Of a stretch of 64,000 nucleotides of DNA, positions 49,847 through 61,013 are shown piece by piece. The notes beneath the pieces were generated by a model, which was not told the origin of the DNA, searched no databases, and worked only from the letters and a program-made list of their open reading frames with translations. The position numbers were made by a program, and so were the translations under genes. The stretch comes from Streptomyces tanashiensis (GTDB taxonomy: Bacteria > Actinomycetota > Actinomycetes > Streptomycetales > Streptomycetaceae): assembly GCF_014648895.1 (NCBI RefSeq), contig NZ_BMRZ01000005.1:124001-188000 (forward strand), read 5' to 3'. Numbering within the stretch: the stretch's first letter is position 1; each line of letters opens with the position of its first letter.

Positions 49847-50251
49847 TCAGGCGCGGCCCATCGCCCGGGTGAGGGCGATCTCGATGACGACCCGGTCCGG
49901 GTTCGGGGCCGGCGTGCGGCCGTAGCGCTCGGCGTAGCGGGCGACGGCGTCGGCGACCGTCTCGGCCTCCGTGCGGATGCGGGCGACGCCCTCCAGGGTG
50001 GCCCAGCGGCCCTTGTCGACCTGGCAGACCGCGACCCGCGCGCCGTCCGAGCCCGCCGCCAGGACGTTGGCGACCTTGCGACTGTTCTTGTTGGTGATCA
50101 CGCGCGCGTACCCGCCCTCGGGGTCGTACGTGACGCCGACCGCGACGACGTGCGGTGTGCCGTCCGGTCGCGGGGTGGTCAGGGTGCACATGTGGTACTC
50201 GCGCCAGAAGCTCAGGTACGTGTCTGAGGGGTTCCTCGGGTCTGTGGCCAT
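49847..50251 (-). CDS. Pyridoxamine-5'-phosphate-oxidase-fold (F420/FMN) protein
   Basis: A 134-residue split-barrel protein: MCTLTTPRPDGTPHVVAVGVTYD, YARVITNKNSRKVANVLA and RWATLEGVARIRTEAETVADAVARYAERYGR are typical of the PNPOx-like F420- or FMN-binding family. Many of these in actinobacteria are F420H2-dependent reductases of unsaturated compounds; the cofactor cannot be decided by eye. It is transcribed away from clpB. Confidence 0.88.
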   Translation of the reverse strand: MATDPRNPSDTYLSFWREYHMCTLTTPRPDGTPHVVAVGVTYDPEGGYARVITNKNSRKVANVLAAGSDGARVAVCQVDKGRWATLEGVARIRTEAETVADAVARYAERYGRTPAPNPDRVVIEIALTRAMGRA

Positions 50252-50288
50252 GCCCGGAAACTACCTGTGACGGGACTCCCTCCGATAC

Positions 50289-50309
50289 CTTGAGCGGAAT
50301 GGACTCAAC
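50289..50309 (+). promoter_or_regulatory. HAIR operator of clpB
   Basis: CTTGAGC, 7 nt, ACTCAAC: an HspR inverted repeat with one mismatch in each arm, 65 nt before the clpB start. clpB belongs to the HspR regulon in Streptomyces. Confidence 0.88.
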
Positions 50310-50373
50310 TTTGTGTACGTTGGAAGGGTCATAGAGAGAGACGACCCGCGACGTTCGAGGAGGAGCACCGCAC

Positions 50374-52965
<2,592 letters not shown>

Positions 52966-52966
52966 C

Positions 52967-53419
52967 TCAGGTGTCGAAGGCCTCCACACGTACGAGGGCG
53001 GTGACCCCGTCCTCGTACGTGACCCGGACGTGCACGTACAGCAGCTCGTCGTACGACACGTCCACGCACCGGTCCTGCGCGCAGGAGAAGGCCGGCTCTC
53101 CGGTCGGATAGGTCGCTTCCAGCCACCCGGCGACTTCGGAGCGTGGCATCCGGAACTCGGCCGTGGCCTGGGTGTCCTGCCAGTGGGCCGCCGTGCAGTG
53201 GGCGTCCTCGGCGCTCATCGGGAGGCTGCCCCGGGCGAAGGTCATCACCTCGGCGCAGTCGACCTGCTTCGTCTCGCCGATCTCGCTCCAGGCCATCGCG
53301 CCCCAGACCACGAAGGCGATCGGGCCGCCGCAGAGCAGGGTCACCACCACCGAGACCCAGACCCAGGTCCACGGCTTCGGCCTCACCGGTTTCGTCCTCT
53401 TCCCCGTTTTCTCCCCCAT
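52967..53419 (-). CDS. Single-pass membrane protein with Cys-rich ectodomain
   Basis: A 150-residue protein. Basic N-terminus, one transmembrane helix (WTWVWVSVVVTLLCGGPIAFVVWGAMAW), then an external domain of about 105 residues with four cysteines (VDCAEV, DAHCTAAH, FSCAQDRCVDV), possibly two disulphides. No family recognised. Its stop is 2 nt from that of clpB; the genes are convergent. Confidence 0.78.
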   Translation of the reverse strand: MGEKTGKRTKPVRPKPWTWVWVSVVVTLLCGGPIAFVVWGAMAWSEIGETKQVDCAEVMTFARGSLPMSAEDAHCTAAHWQDTQATAEFRMPRSEVAGWLEATYPTGEPAFSCAQDRCVDVSYDELLYVHVRVTYEDGVTALVRVEAFDT

Positions 53420-53525
53420 GAGGACCAGATCTTGTCAGCCCGCAGCGGATCGCGGGAGGTGGGACTTGCCACGTACCGCCCGGCATGGGGGAGGATGGCG
53501 AGCATCCGTACGAAGGGAAATAACG

Positions 53526-54062
53526 GTGAGCATCGACCCGTCCTCGATTCCGAATTTCGGGGGCCAGCCCCAGCCTCAGGCCGCAGGACCGGCGGGCCCC
53601 GTCGTCCCCGACCAGGACCTCGTCAAGCAGCTCCTCGAGCAGATGGAACTCAAGTACGTCGTCGACGACGAGGGTGACCTCGCGGCGCCGTGGGAGGAGT
53701 TCCGCACGTACTTCATGTTCCGCGGCGAGGGCGAGCAGCAGGTCTTCTCGGTGCGGACGTTCTACGACCGTCCGCACGCCGCCGACGACCGCGCCAGGAT
53801 CCTCGACGCGATCGACGACTGGAACCGCCGCACCCTGTGGCCCAAGGTGTACACGCACCTGCACGAGGAGGAGGACGGCTCCGCCACCCTCCGCCTCATC
53901 GGCGAGGCCCAGATGCTGATCGGCACCGGCGTCGCCCTGGAGCACTTCGTGTCCTCCACGGTCAGCTGGGTCCGCGCCTCGATCGAGTTCGACAAGTGGA
54001 TCGTCGAGCAGTTCGGTCTGGAGTCCCCCGAGGAGAAGGCCGCGGGCGACGAGGAGGCGTAA
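53526..54062 (+). CDS. YbjN-domain protein
   Basis: A 178-residue cytosolic protein. The pattern LVKQLLEQMELKYVVDDEGDLAAPWEEFRTYFMFRGEGEQQVFSVRTFYDR to VSSTVSWVRASIEFDKWIVEQFGL is the YbjN fold, related to type III secretion chaperones. Function in actinobacteria unknown. The GTG at 53526 marks the conserved start. Confidence 0.88.
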   Translation: MSIDPSSIPNFGGQPQPQAAGPAGPVVPDQDLVKQLLEQMELKYVVDDEGDLAAPWEEFRTYFMFRGEGEQQVFSVRTFYDRPHAADDRARILDAIDDWNRRTLWPKVYTHLHEEEDGSATLRLIGEAQMLIGTGVALEHFVSSTVSWVRASIEFDKWIVEQFGLESPEEKAAGDEEA

Positions 54063-54088
54063 GCCCCCCCGCGCCCCGTAGCGCCACG

Positions 54089-54139
54089 AGAGCCCGGCCG
54101 GGCCGCGACCGTCAGGATCGCGGCCCGGCCGGGCTCTCT
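54089..54139. terminator. Bidirectional terminator
   Basis: A perfect 21-bp stem (GAGAGCCCGGCCGGGCCGCG.. with its complement, 9-nt loop) between the convergent YbjN and aminotransferase genes. Confidence 0.88.
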
Positions 54140-54167
54140 CGCGTCGGTGCCGCCGTGTCCGTCCGGC

Positions 54168-55340
54168 TCAGGCGCTGAGCGCCTTGAGGCGGGAGACGGC
54201 CTCCTCCAGGACCTCGGTCCGCTTGCAGAAGGCGAAGCGGACGAAGGGGGCGCCGGCCTCGCGGTGGTCGTAGAAGACGGCGTTGGGGATGGCGACGACG
54301 CCGGCGCGCTCCGGCAGGGAGCGGCAGAAGGCGAAGCCGTCGGTGGCGCCGAGGGGGCGGATGTCGGTGGTGACGAAGTAGGTGCCGGCCGGGCGGTAGA
54401 CGTCGAAGCCCGCCTGCGCGAGGCCCTCGCTCAGCAGGTCCCGCTTGGCGCCCAGGTCGGCGCGGAGGGTGTCGAAGTAGGCGGCCGGGAGGCGGAGGGC
54501 CTCGGCGATCGCGTACTGGAAGGGGCCCGAGGAGACGTACGTGAGGAACTGCTTGGCCGAGCGGACGGCGGAGGTCAGCTCGGGGCTCGCGGTGATCCAG
54601 CCGACCTTCCACCCCGTGAAGGAGAACGTCTTGCCGGCCGAGCCGATGGTGACCGTGCGCTCCCGCATGCCGGGCAGGCTCGCGATCGGCAGGTGCTCGG
54701 CGCCGTCGAAGACCAGGTGCTCGTAGACCTCGTCCGTGACGACCAGCAGGTCCCGCTCGACCGCCAGCTCGGCGACGGCGGTCAGCTCGGCCCGGGTGAG
54801 GACGGTGCCGGTGGGGTTGTGCGGGGTGTTGAGCAGGATCAGCCGGGTCCGGTCGGTGACGGCGGCCCGCAGCTCGTCGAGGTCGAGGACGTAGGCGCCC
54901 TCGTGGGGGCGGAGGGTTACGGGAACCCTGGTGCCACCGGCCATCGCGATGCAGGCCGCGTACGAGTCGTAGTACGGCTCCAGGGCGATCACCTCGTCGC
55001 CCGGCTCGACCAGGGCGAGCAGGGCCGCCGCGATCGCCTCGGTGGCGCCCGCCGTGACGAGGACCTCGGCGTCGGGGTCGTACGAAAGGCCGTAGCGGTC
55101 CCGCTGGTGGTCGGCGATCGCGGACCGCAGCTCGGGGACGCCGGGGCCGGGCGGGTACTGGTTGCCGAGGCCGTCCCGCAGGGCGCGGACCGCCGCCTCC
55201 CGGATCTCCTCCGGGCCGTCGGTGTCGGGGAAGCCCTGACCGAGGTTGATCGACCCGGTCCTGGCGGCGAGCGCGGACATCTCGGCGAAGATCGTCGTCC
55301 CGAACTCGGCGAGGCGGCTGTTGAGCAGCGGTCGTGTCAT
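54168..55340 (-). CDS. PLP-dependent aminotransferase (class I/II)
   Basis: A 390-residue fold-type I aminotransferase: INLGQGFPDTDGP, TAGATEAIAAALLALVEPGDEV, LNTPHNPTGTVLTRAEL, and the PLP lysine in GSAGKTFSFTGWKVGW. Sequence features match the kynurenine/methionine/aspartate aminotransferase group (YbdL-like), which uses an alpha-keto acid acceptor; the exact substrate is open. The ATG at 55340 is chosen because AGGATGG is in place; an ATG at 55349 is possible. Confidence 0.93.
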   Translation of the reverse strand: MTRPLLNSRLAEFGTTIFAEMSALAARTGSINLGQGFPDTDGPEEIREAAVRALRDGLGNQYPPGPGVPELRSAIADHQRDRYGLSYDPDAEVLVTAGATEAIAAALLALVEPGDEVIALEPYYDSYAACIAMAGGTRVPVTLRPHEGAYVLDLDELRAAVTDRTRLILLNTPHNPTGTVLTRAELTAVAELAVERDLLVVTDEVYEHLVFDGAEHLPIASLPGMRERTVTIGSAGKTFSFTGWKVGWITASPELTSAVRSAKQFLTYVSSGPFQYAIAEALRLPAAYFDTLRADLGAKRDLLSEGLAQAGFDVYRPAGTYFVTTDIRPLGATDGFAFCRSLPERAGVVAIPNAVFYDHREAGAPFVRFAFCKRTEVLEEAVSRLKALSA

Positions 55341-55365
55341 GACCGCCATCCTGGGGCCAAGCTCT

Positions 55366-55417
55366 GGACTTGCTCAAGTGCGCTTTGGCCGGTGTCCGGA
55401 GGGGGGATCGCCCTGGC
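55366..55417 (+). repeat. Leader repeat, copy 1
   Basis: AGCTCTGGACTTGCTCAAGT and the following CGCTTTG..CGG..GTGTC before the Ser/Cys-tail gene recur with small changes at 55688-55740 before the Gly/Cys-tail gene. It probably contains the promoter. Confidence 0.65.
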
Positions 55418-55687
55418 ATGGACATCGCATTCTTCATCCTCGGGATCGCGGCCGTGCTCGCGTTCGGGGTGTGGCTCATCGCGAGCGGGATGAGAGGGAC
55501 GAGCGGGACGAAGCGTGGCGGCGACAGCTGGTGGGCCGGTTCCTCGTCCACCTCCTCGTCCTCATCGACCTCCTCGTCCTCTTCCTCGTCCTCCTCCTGC
55601 TCCTCGTCGTCGTTCTCCTGCTCCAGCTCCTCGTGTTCGAGCTCCTCCTGCTCCTCGTCCTCGTGCTCCAGCTCCTCGTGCAGCTGA
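55418..55687 (+). CDS. Small membrane protein with Ser/Cys repeat tail
   Basis: An 89-residue protein: one transmembrane segment (MDIAFFILGIAAVLAFGVWLIASGM), a short basic linker, then a tail of about 45 residues made almost only of Ser, with a Cys about every fifth position near the end (SSCSSSSxSC pattern). Serine is encoded by mixed TCC, TCG and AGC codons. No family known to me. The next gene has the same layout with a Gly/Cys tail; the two are tandem relatives. Confidence 0.65.
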   Translation: MDIAFFILGIAAVLAFGVWLIASGMRGTSGTKRGGDSWWAGSSSTSSSSSTSSSSSSSSSCSSSSFSCSSSSCSSSSCSSSSCSSSSCS

Positions 55688-55740
55688 AGCTCTGGACTCG
55701 CTCAAGTCGGCTTTGACGGGGTGTCGGACCGGGCATCCCC
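55688..55740 (+). repeat. Leader repeat, copy 2
   Basis: AGCTCTGGACTCGCTCAAGT followed by CGGCTTTGACGGGGTGTC: second copy of the block at 55366. The first bases overlap the end of the Ser/Cys gene, which is consistent with duplication of the leader plus gene. Confidence 0.65.
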
Positions 55741-55768
55741 CTCGCACAGAAGAACGGGGGTAGTACAG

Positions 55769-55978
55769 ATGGAAATCGTCATCTTCATCGTCTTCGCAGT
55801 GGTGGTGATCGGCTTCTTCTCCGGCAGCCGGAAGGGGGGCGGCGGCAAGCGGCGCGGCGGACGCAAGGGCGGGAGCGGCAGCAGCTGGGTCGACGGCGGT
55901 GGCAGCGGCGGTGGTTGCGGCGGCGGCAGTTCCTGCGGGTCCGGCTGTGGCGGCGGTGGCTGCGGCGGCGGAAGCTGA
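55769..55978 (+). CDS. Small membrane protein with Gly/Cys repeat tail
   Basis: A 69-residue protein: one transmembrane helix (MEIVIFIVFAVVVIGFFSGS), a Lys/Arg/Gly linker (RKGGGGKRRGGRKGG), then a Gly/Ser-rich tail with five cysteines in a GGGC-type pattern. Such tails also occur at the ends of larger Streptomyces membrane proteins. Function unknown. Confidence 0.65.
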   Translation: MEIVIFIVFAVVVIGFFSGSRKGGGGKRRGGRKGGSGSSWVDGGGSGGGCGGGSSCGSGCGGGGCGGGS

Positions 55979-56193
55979 GTGAACAAGTGAACTGTTGGGT
56001 CCCCGAAGGGGTTGGAAAACACAGCAAGTTGGGTAAAAACGCTGCGAGTCGCCCGGGTCCGTGGTTCTCTCGCTCCTGACAGAGACAGCCCTCGGACCGT
56101 GTGTGGACCCGAGCCGGCGATTCCCCATCCCGCAGAACTCTTCTCCGGGGCGCCCCCGGCCCACCCGTCAAACCGTGTTTGCGGAGCCGACCC

Positions 56194-56712
56194 ATGCTCA
56201 CCACCCTGAAAACCTCGTACACCGATACGCGTGCGGCCGATCTGGCCTGGGCCCTCGGGCGCGAGCCGCTGCCCGCGCTCGCCGTGCTCGATCTCGAACT
56301 CTCCGGAGCCAAGCTCCAGTTGAGGCTGCTCGGCGCCTCCCATCAGGTCCTCCTGGAGGAGGAGGGGCGCCACTGCTCGGAGACCGTGGCCTGCATGCCC
56401 GGAAGCAGCACCCCGCTCCCGCTCGGCGTCTCCAAGCGCGTCGGCGAATGGGAGTACGAATTCGCGGCGCGCGTCGAGACGCTCTCGCACGGCTCCTTCG
56501 CGGGCCGTGCGCAGGAGCTGCTCGCGCTCGTCGCCGACCACCCCAACGGGCTCGCGGGGACCTTCCCCGGTTCCCCGCATGCCTTCACGGCGATGCTGGC
56601 GCAGCGTCACGAGGGCCAGGTGCGGTGGCGCACCTGGCACGCCTACCCGCAGGAGGGGCAGTTGGTGGTGACCAGGACCCGTATCGGCGCACGTATGCCC
56701 GCAACGCTCTGA
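56194..56712 (+). CDS. DUF2617-family protein
   Basis: A 172-residue protein starting MLTTLKTSYTDTRAADLAWALG, with AVLDLELSGAKLQLRLLGASHQVLLE, then LVADHPNGLAGTFPGSPHAFTAM and WRTWHAYPQEGQLVVTRTR. It matches the actinobacterial DUF2617 family, function unknown. It is followed by the spermidine-synthase-like gene after 75 nt, a conserved pairing in Streptomyces. Confidence 0.88.
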   Translation: MLTTLKTSYTDTRAADLAWALGREPLPALAVLDLELSGAKLQLRLLGASHQVLLEEEGRHCSETVACMPGSSTPLPLGVSKRVGEWEYEFAARVETLSHGSFAGRAQELLALVADHPNGLAGTFPGSPHAFTAMLAQRHEGQVRWRTWHAYPQEGQLVVTRTRIGARMPATL

Positions 56713-56787
56713 TGCGCCCTCCCGGAGCTCCATGTGCACTCGTGTGGGTGACAAGGGGTGCGACAGTCGTGACGTAGCGTTACGGAC

Positions 56788-58503
56788 ATGATCGAGCCGA
56801 CCGTGACCATGCCACCCAAGAGGGTGCGCCGGCCGCCTCCGCGGCGGTCCGTGCGGCCGCCGCGCGAGGCGGTGCGGTTCCGGGTCCTCGCGGTCGTCTT
56901 CGTCTGCGCCGCCTGCGGCCTGGTCTACGAGCTGGAACTGGTCGCCCTCGCCTCCTACTTGATCGGCGACTCGGTCACCCAGGCCTCCGTCGTGCTCTCC
57001 GTGATGGTCTTCGCGATGGGCGTGGGATCACTCCTCGCCAAGCGGCTGCGCTGCCGCGCCGCCGTCGGCTTCGGTCTCGTCGAGGCCGGACTCGCGCTGA
57101 TCGGCGGCTGCTCGGCGATGGTGCTGTACGCGTCCTTCGCCTGGCTCGGCGAATCGCGGTACGTGGTCGTGGCGTTCTCGCTCGCGATCGGGGTGCTCAT
57201 CGGCGCCGAGATCCCGCTCCTGATGTCGCTCATACAGCGGGCGGGGCGATCGGGCGGGCCCGGTTCCCCGGCGGACGCCCCGTCGGCGGCCGGCCGGACC
57301 GGCCGGCAGACCTCGCTCGGGGAGCAGGACGACGCCGCGGGGACGGTCGCCGACCTCTTCGCCGCCGACTACGTCGGCGCGCTGGTCGGCGGCCTCGCCT
57401 TCCCCTTCCTGCTGCTGCCCTGGCTCGGCCAGCTCACCGGCGCCCTCGTCACCGGCGCCGTCAACGCCGTGGCCGGCGGCGGGCTCGTGCTCTGGGTCTT
57501 CCGGCGCGACCTCACCCGCCGGTCCCGGGCCCTGCTCCTGGCCGTGAACCTGTGCGTCCTGGGCGTCCTCGCCACCGCGACCGTCCTCGTCGACGACTTC
57601 GAGCAGGCCGCGCGCCAGGCCGTGTACGGGGAGCGGGTGCGGGTCGCCGTCCACACCGACCTCCAGGAGATCGTGGTGACCGGGGGCGCCGAGGAACCGC
57701 CCGACCTGTTCCTCGACGGACGCCTGAGGGTGGCCGGCCGGGACGAGTACCGCTACCACGAGGCGCTCGTCCACCCCGCGATGAACGGCGCGCACGCCCG
57801 CGTGCTGATCGTCGGCGGAGGCGACGGGATGGCCGCCCGCGAGGCCCTGCGCTACGCCGGGGTCCGCTCCGTCACCGTCGTCGAGCTCGACCCGGGGGTC
57901 GTCCGCCTCGCCCGTACGGACCCGGCGCTCGCCGCGCTCAACGCGCAGGCCTTCCGCGACCCGCGCGTCCGGGTGGTCCACGCGGACGCCTTCCGCTGGC
58001 TCAGGGGCGCCGCCGATCGTCTGCAGGAACGGTACGACGTGGTGATCTCCGACCTGCCCGACCCGGGGATCACCCCCAGCACCAAGCTCTACTCGGAGGA
58101 GTTCTACGGCCTGGTGGCCCGGGTGCTCACGGACTCCGGACGGTTCGCCGTGCACGCCGGATCGGTCACCGACCGGCCCCGCACCTACTGGACCGTCGAC
58201 GCCACCCTGCGCGCCGCCGGCTTCGCGACCCGCCCGTACAGCGCGAGCGGCCGCACCCCCGGCTTCGCCGCCGGACCCGACCGGGCCGACCGCACCAGCG
58301 GTACGGAGCGGGGGCCGGGGGACTGGGGCTTCCTCCTGGCCGTGCAGGGCGGCCGGCCGCCCGCCCTCGGCCTCGCCCCCGACGCGCCCCGGCTGCGCTC
58401 GCTCCCCGCGGGGACCCTGGAGAGCGCGGCGCGCCGCGCCGAGCGGACCCGTGGTGCCGCACCGCAGCCCTCGACCCTGGTGCACCCCCGGTACGGGGCC
58501 TGA
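56788..58503 (+). CDS. Membrane-anchored spermidine-synthase-like protein
   Basis: A 571-residue protein. Residues about 30-265 hold seven transmembrane helices. Residues about 280-520 form a polyamine aminopropyltransferase domain: [49 protein letters not shown] (around 343) and [10 protein letters not shown]. It would transfer an aminopropyl group from decarboxylated SAM, but the acceptor and whether it makes a true polyamine are unknown. The C-terminal 50 residues are low complexity. Confidence 0.9.
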   Translation: MIEPTVTMPPKRVRRPPPRRSVRPPREAVRFRVLAVVFVCAACGLVYELELVALASYLIGDSVTQASVVLSVMVFAMGVGSLLAKRLRCRAAVGFGLVEAGLALIGGCSAMVLYASFAWLGESRYVVVAFSLAIGVLIGAEIPLLMSLIQRAGRSGGPGSPADAPSAAGRTGRQTSLGEQDDAAGTVADLFAADYVGALVGGLAFPFLLLPWLGQLTGALVTGAVNAVAGGGLVLWVFRRDLTRRSRALLLAVNLCVLGVLATATVLVDDFEQAARQAVYGERVRVAVHTDLQEIVVTGGAEEPPDLFLDGRLRVAGRDEYRYHEALVHPAMNGAHARVLIVGGGDGMAAREALRYAGVRSVTVVELDPGVVRLARTDPALAALNAQAFRDPRVRVVHADAFRWLRGAADRLQERYDVVISDLPDPGITPSTKLYSEEFYGLVARVLTDSGRFAVHAGSVTDRPRTYWTVDATLRAAGFATRPYSASGRTPGFAAGPDRADRTSGTERGPGDWGFLLAVQGGRPPALGLAPDAPRLRSLPAGTLESAARRAERTRGAAPQPSTLVHPRYGA

Positions 58504-58568
58504 CCGACAGGACACCCCCGGGGGCAAACAGGCGACGCCGCGCCCCCGCCTGAGTAGGCTCGGCTTCC

Positions 58569-59420
58569 ATGGAGCATGAGGTGTTCGTTCCCGTCCCGGC
58601 CGAGGCCCTGCGCGCGACGCTCACGGACCCGGCCCGCGTGGTGCGCTGCGTGCCCGGTCTCCAGCGGGATGCCGACGCGGAGGCGGGCCCCCTCACGGGC
58701 CGGCTCAAGGTGCGGGTCGGCGGCAACACCATCACCTACCGGGGCGCCCTGCGGGTCGTCGAGCGGGACGGTGCCATCACCTACGAGGGGGAGGGCACCG
58801 AGGCCCGCGGCAAGGGCTCGGCCGAGCTGTCCCTCACCGTCGTCCTCACCCCGGTGGCCGAGGGGACCAGCCTCAGCTTCACCGGCGCCCTCACGGCGGT
58901 CGGCCGGCTCGCCGACGCGACCGACGAGGCGCGCTCCACGGCGGGCGCCAAGCTCCTCGACCGGTTCGTGGAGGCCGTGGCCGCGCTGACGGAGAAGCCG
59001 GAGGAGGACGAGGCGTCCCTGGAGGAGGCCACCGACGACGACGGGGTCGACGACGGCGTGGAGGAGCCGGCCGGCCGGGGCTCCGTCTTCGACGCACCGG
59101 TCCCGCCGTCCTCCCTCGACCCCCTCGTCGACGAGGACTTCGGTGGGGACTTCGGCGAGGGGACGGGCGAGGGCCTGGGCGACGCCCCGATCGACTTCCC
59201 CGCCCCGCAGCCCGCCGCCGAGGCCGCCCACGCCCGCCGGACCATGATCGGACGGAGCGCCGAGGAGGTCGACCACGCCCCGCCGCGCGGCCGGTACGCC
59301 CCCGTCCCCGCCCCCGAGGCGACGAGCGCCGGTGCGACCCTGCGCTGGATCGCACCGGCCGCGGCCCTCGCGCTCGCCTCGGCCGTCGTCGTCGGCCGGG
59401 CACTGCGCCGCCGCCGCTGA
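58569..59420 (+). CDS. SRPBCC (CoxG-like) protein with C-terminal TM helix
   Basis: A 283-residue protein. Residues 1-140 form a START-like lipid/ligand-binding fold of the CoxG type (MEHEVFVPVPAEALRATLTDPARVVRCVPGLQ, GRLKVRVGGNTITYRGAL). A long acidic, disordered linker follows (about 140-250), then one transmembrane helix (RWIAPAAALALASAVVVGRAL). CoxG anchors CO dehydrogenase to the membrane in other bacteria, but no cox genes are here. Confidence 0.85.
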   Translation: MEHEVFVPVPAEALRATLTDPARVVRCVPGLQRDADAEAGPLTGRLKVRVGGNTITYRGALRVVERDGAITYEGEGTEARGKGSAELSLTVVLTPVAEGTSLSFTGALTAVGRLADATDEARSTAGAKLLDRFVEAVAALTEKPEEDEASLEEATDDDGVDDGVEEPAGRGSVFDAPVPPSSLDPLVDEDFGGDFGEGTGEGLGDAPIDFPAPQPAAEAAHARRTMIGRSAEEVDHAPPRGRYAPVPAPEATSAGATLRWIAPAAALALASAVVVGRALRRRR

Positions 59421-59449
59421 AACGGCCCCATCGGGGCTAGGGTCGGGTC

Positions 59450-60241
59450 GTGAGCATGCAGACGCGACTGACGGCGGGCGACGCCGAGTTGACCATCGAC
59501 CCCGAACACGGCTGCCGGATCGAGAGCCTGCGCATCGGCGGCACCGAGGTGCTGCGCCAGGGCGAGCGGTACGGAAGCTTCCCGATGGCGCCCTGGTGCG
59601 GGCGGACCGGGAACGGTCTCTTCCGCAACGGCGCCACCACGCACCGGCTGCCGGTCAACGCGGCCCCGCACGCCATCCACGGCACCGTCCGCGACCTCGC
59701 CTGGAAGACCGCCCGGACCTCGGAGACCGAGGCCGTGTTCACCTGCGAGCTCGGCGACCCCTGGCCGTACAAGGGCAGGGTCACCCAGGTCTTCGAGCTG
59801 GCCGGGGACTCCCTCACCCTCCGCTTCGGCGTCGAGACCTACGACGACTCCTTCCCGGCGCAGGCCGGCTGGCACCCCTGGTTCCTGCGCAACCTGGGCC
59901 GGGGCGGTCAGGACGTACGGGTCGACTTCACGCCCGCCTGGCAGGAGGAGCGCGGGGACGACCACCTCCCCACCGGCCGCCGCATCGACGTGCTCCCCGG
60001 CCCCTGGGACGACTGCTTCGGCATGCCCGGAGGCGTCGACGTCACCCTCACCTGGCCGGAGGAGCTGGAGCTGAAGGTCGCGAGCCGTGCCGAGTGGGTC
60101 GTGATCTACGACGAGCCCGAGGAGGCGGTCTGCGTCGAGCCGCAGTCCGGACCGCCGAACGGCCTCAACACCCTCCCGCGCCTGGTCACGCCGATCGACC
60201 CCCTGGAGGTCGAGAGCACCTGGAGCTGGCGGCGGCTCTAA
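59450..60241 (+). CDS. Aldose 1-epimerase family protein
   Basis: A 263-residue galactose-mutarotase-like beta-sandwich protein: ELTIDPEHGCRIESLRIGGTEVL, YGSFPMAPWCGRTGNGLF, NAAPHAIHGTVRDLAW (catalytic His) and GWHPWFLRNLG. The family interconverts sugar anomers. GTG 59450 or ATG 59456 may be the start. The pyrE gene follows after 10 nt, possibly in one operon. Confidence 0.92.
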   Translation: MSMQTRLTAGDAELTIDPEHGCRIESLRIGGTEVLRQGERYGSFPMAPWCGRTGNGLFRNGATTHRLPVNAAPHAIHGTVRDLAWKTARTSETEAVFTCELGDPWPYKGRVTQVFELAGDSLTLRFGVETYDDSFPAQAGWHPWFLRNLGRGGQDVRVDFTPAWQEERGDDHLPTGRRIDVLPGPWDDCFGMPGGVDVTLTWPEELELKVASRAEWVVIYDEPEEAVCVEPQSGPPNGLNTLPRLVTPIDPLEVESTWSWRRL

Positions 60242-60251
60242 GCTCAGGGGC

Positions 60252-60791
60252 ATGACTGACGTACGCGCTGAACTGCTCCAGCAGATCAAGGACAAGGCCG
60301 TGGTGCACGGCAAGGTGACCCTCTCCTCGGGTCTGGAAGCCGACTACTACATCGACCTGCGTCGCATCACGCTGGACGGCGAGGCCGCACCCCTGGTCGG
60401 TCAGGTCATGCTCGACCTCACGGCCGACCTGGACTTCGACTGCGTCGGCGGCCTCACCCTCGGCGCCGACCCGGTCGCGACCTCGATGCTGCACGCCTCC
60501 GCCGCGCGCGGCCAGCGCCTCGACGCCTTCGTCGTCCGCAAGGCGCAGAAGGCGCACGGCATGCAGCGTCGGATCGAGGGCACGGACGTCAAGGGCCGTC
60601 GCTGCCTGGTCGTCGAGGACACCTCGACCACCGGCGGCTCGCCGCTGACCGCCGTCGAGGCCGTCCGCGAGGCCGGCGGCGAGGTCGTCGCCGTCGCCAC
60701 GATCGTGGACCGGGGCGCCGCCGGGGCCATCGCCGACGCGGGTCTCCCGTACCTCACGGGCTACCAGCTCGGCGATCTTGGCCTGGCGTAA
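60252..60791 (+). CDS. pyrE: Orotate phosphoribosyltransferase
   Basis: A 179-residue enzyme of normal length. LSSGLEADYYIDLRRITL is the substrate region and RRCLVVEDTSTTGGSPLTAVEAV the PRPP motif. It makes orotidine 5'-phosphate from orotate and PRPP in pyrimidine synthesis. Confidence 0.97.
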   Translation: MTDVRAELLQQIKDKAVVHGKVTLSSGLEADYYIDLRRITLDGEAAPLVGQVMLDLTADLDFDCVGGLTLGADPVATSMLHASAARGQRLDAFVVRKAQKAHGMQRRIEGTDVKGRRCLVVEDTSTTGGSPLTAVEAVREAGGEVVAVATIVDRGAAGAIADAGLPYLTGYQLGDLGLA

Positions 60792-60857
60792 CCGCCGCGA
60801 AGTCGTGACTTAGGTCCTGGACCCCGGTCAGAGCGGTCCTGACCTGCGTTTTTACCC

Positions 60858-60893
60858 AAGGGCGGGGTGTTTCACGTGAAACACCCCGCCCTT
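60858..60893 (+). terminator. pyrE terminator that embeds a parS site
   Basis: A perfect 36-nt palindrome: arms AAGGGCGGGGTGTTTCAC and its complement, no loop. Its centre, GTTTCACGTGAAAC (60869-60882), is the exact Streptomyces parS consensus bound by ParB. One sequence thus seems to act both as a transcription terminator and as a segregation site. Confidence 0.8.
60869..60882. promoter_or_regulatory. parS: parS (ParB-binding) site
   Basis: GTTTCACGTGAAAC, a perfect match over all 14 bases to the parS consensus of Streptomyces, where most sites cluster within a few hundred kilobases of oriC. This agrees with the origin-proximal core gene content on both sides. Confidence 0.88.
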
Positions 60894-61013
60894 CGGCATG
60901 CCGTGCCCGTGGGAGCCCGCACAAGAGTCTGGAAAGATGGGCCGCGACGATGACGTCGCCCCTAGGTCAGGGACAGCAACGCACACACCCCGCACATCAC
61001 AAGGAGCGGACGA

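Noticed and set aside
55515-55687. CRISPR-like or satellite array in the TCCTCG-rich stretch
   Set aside because: The repeats are short, irregular and within one reading frame; no spacers of constant length.
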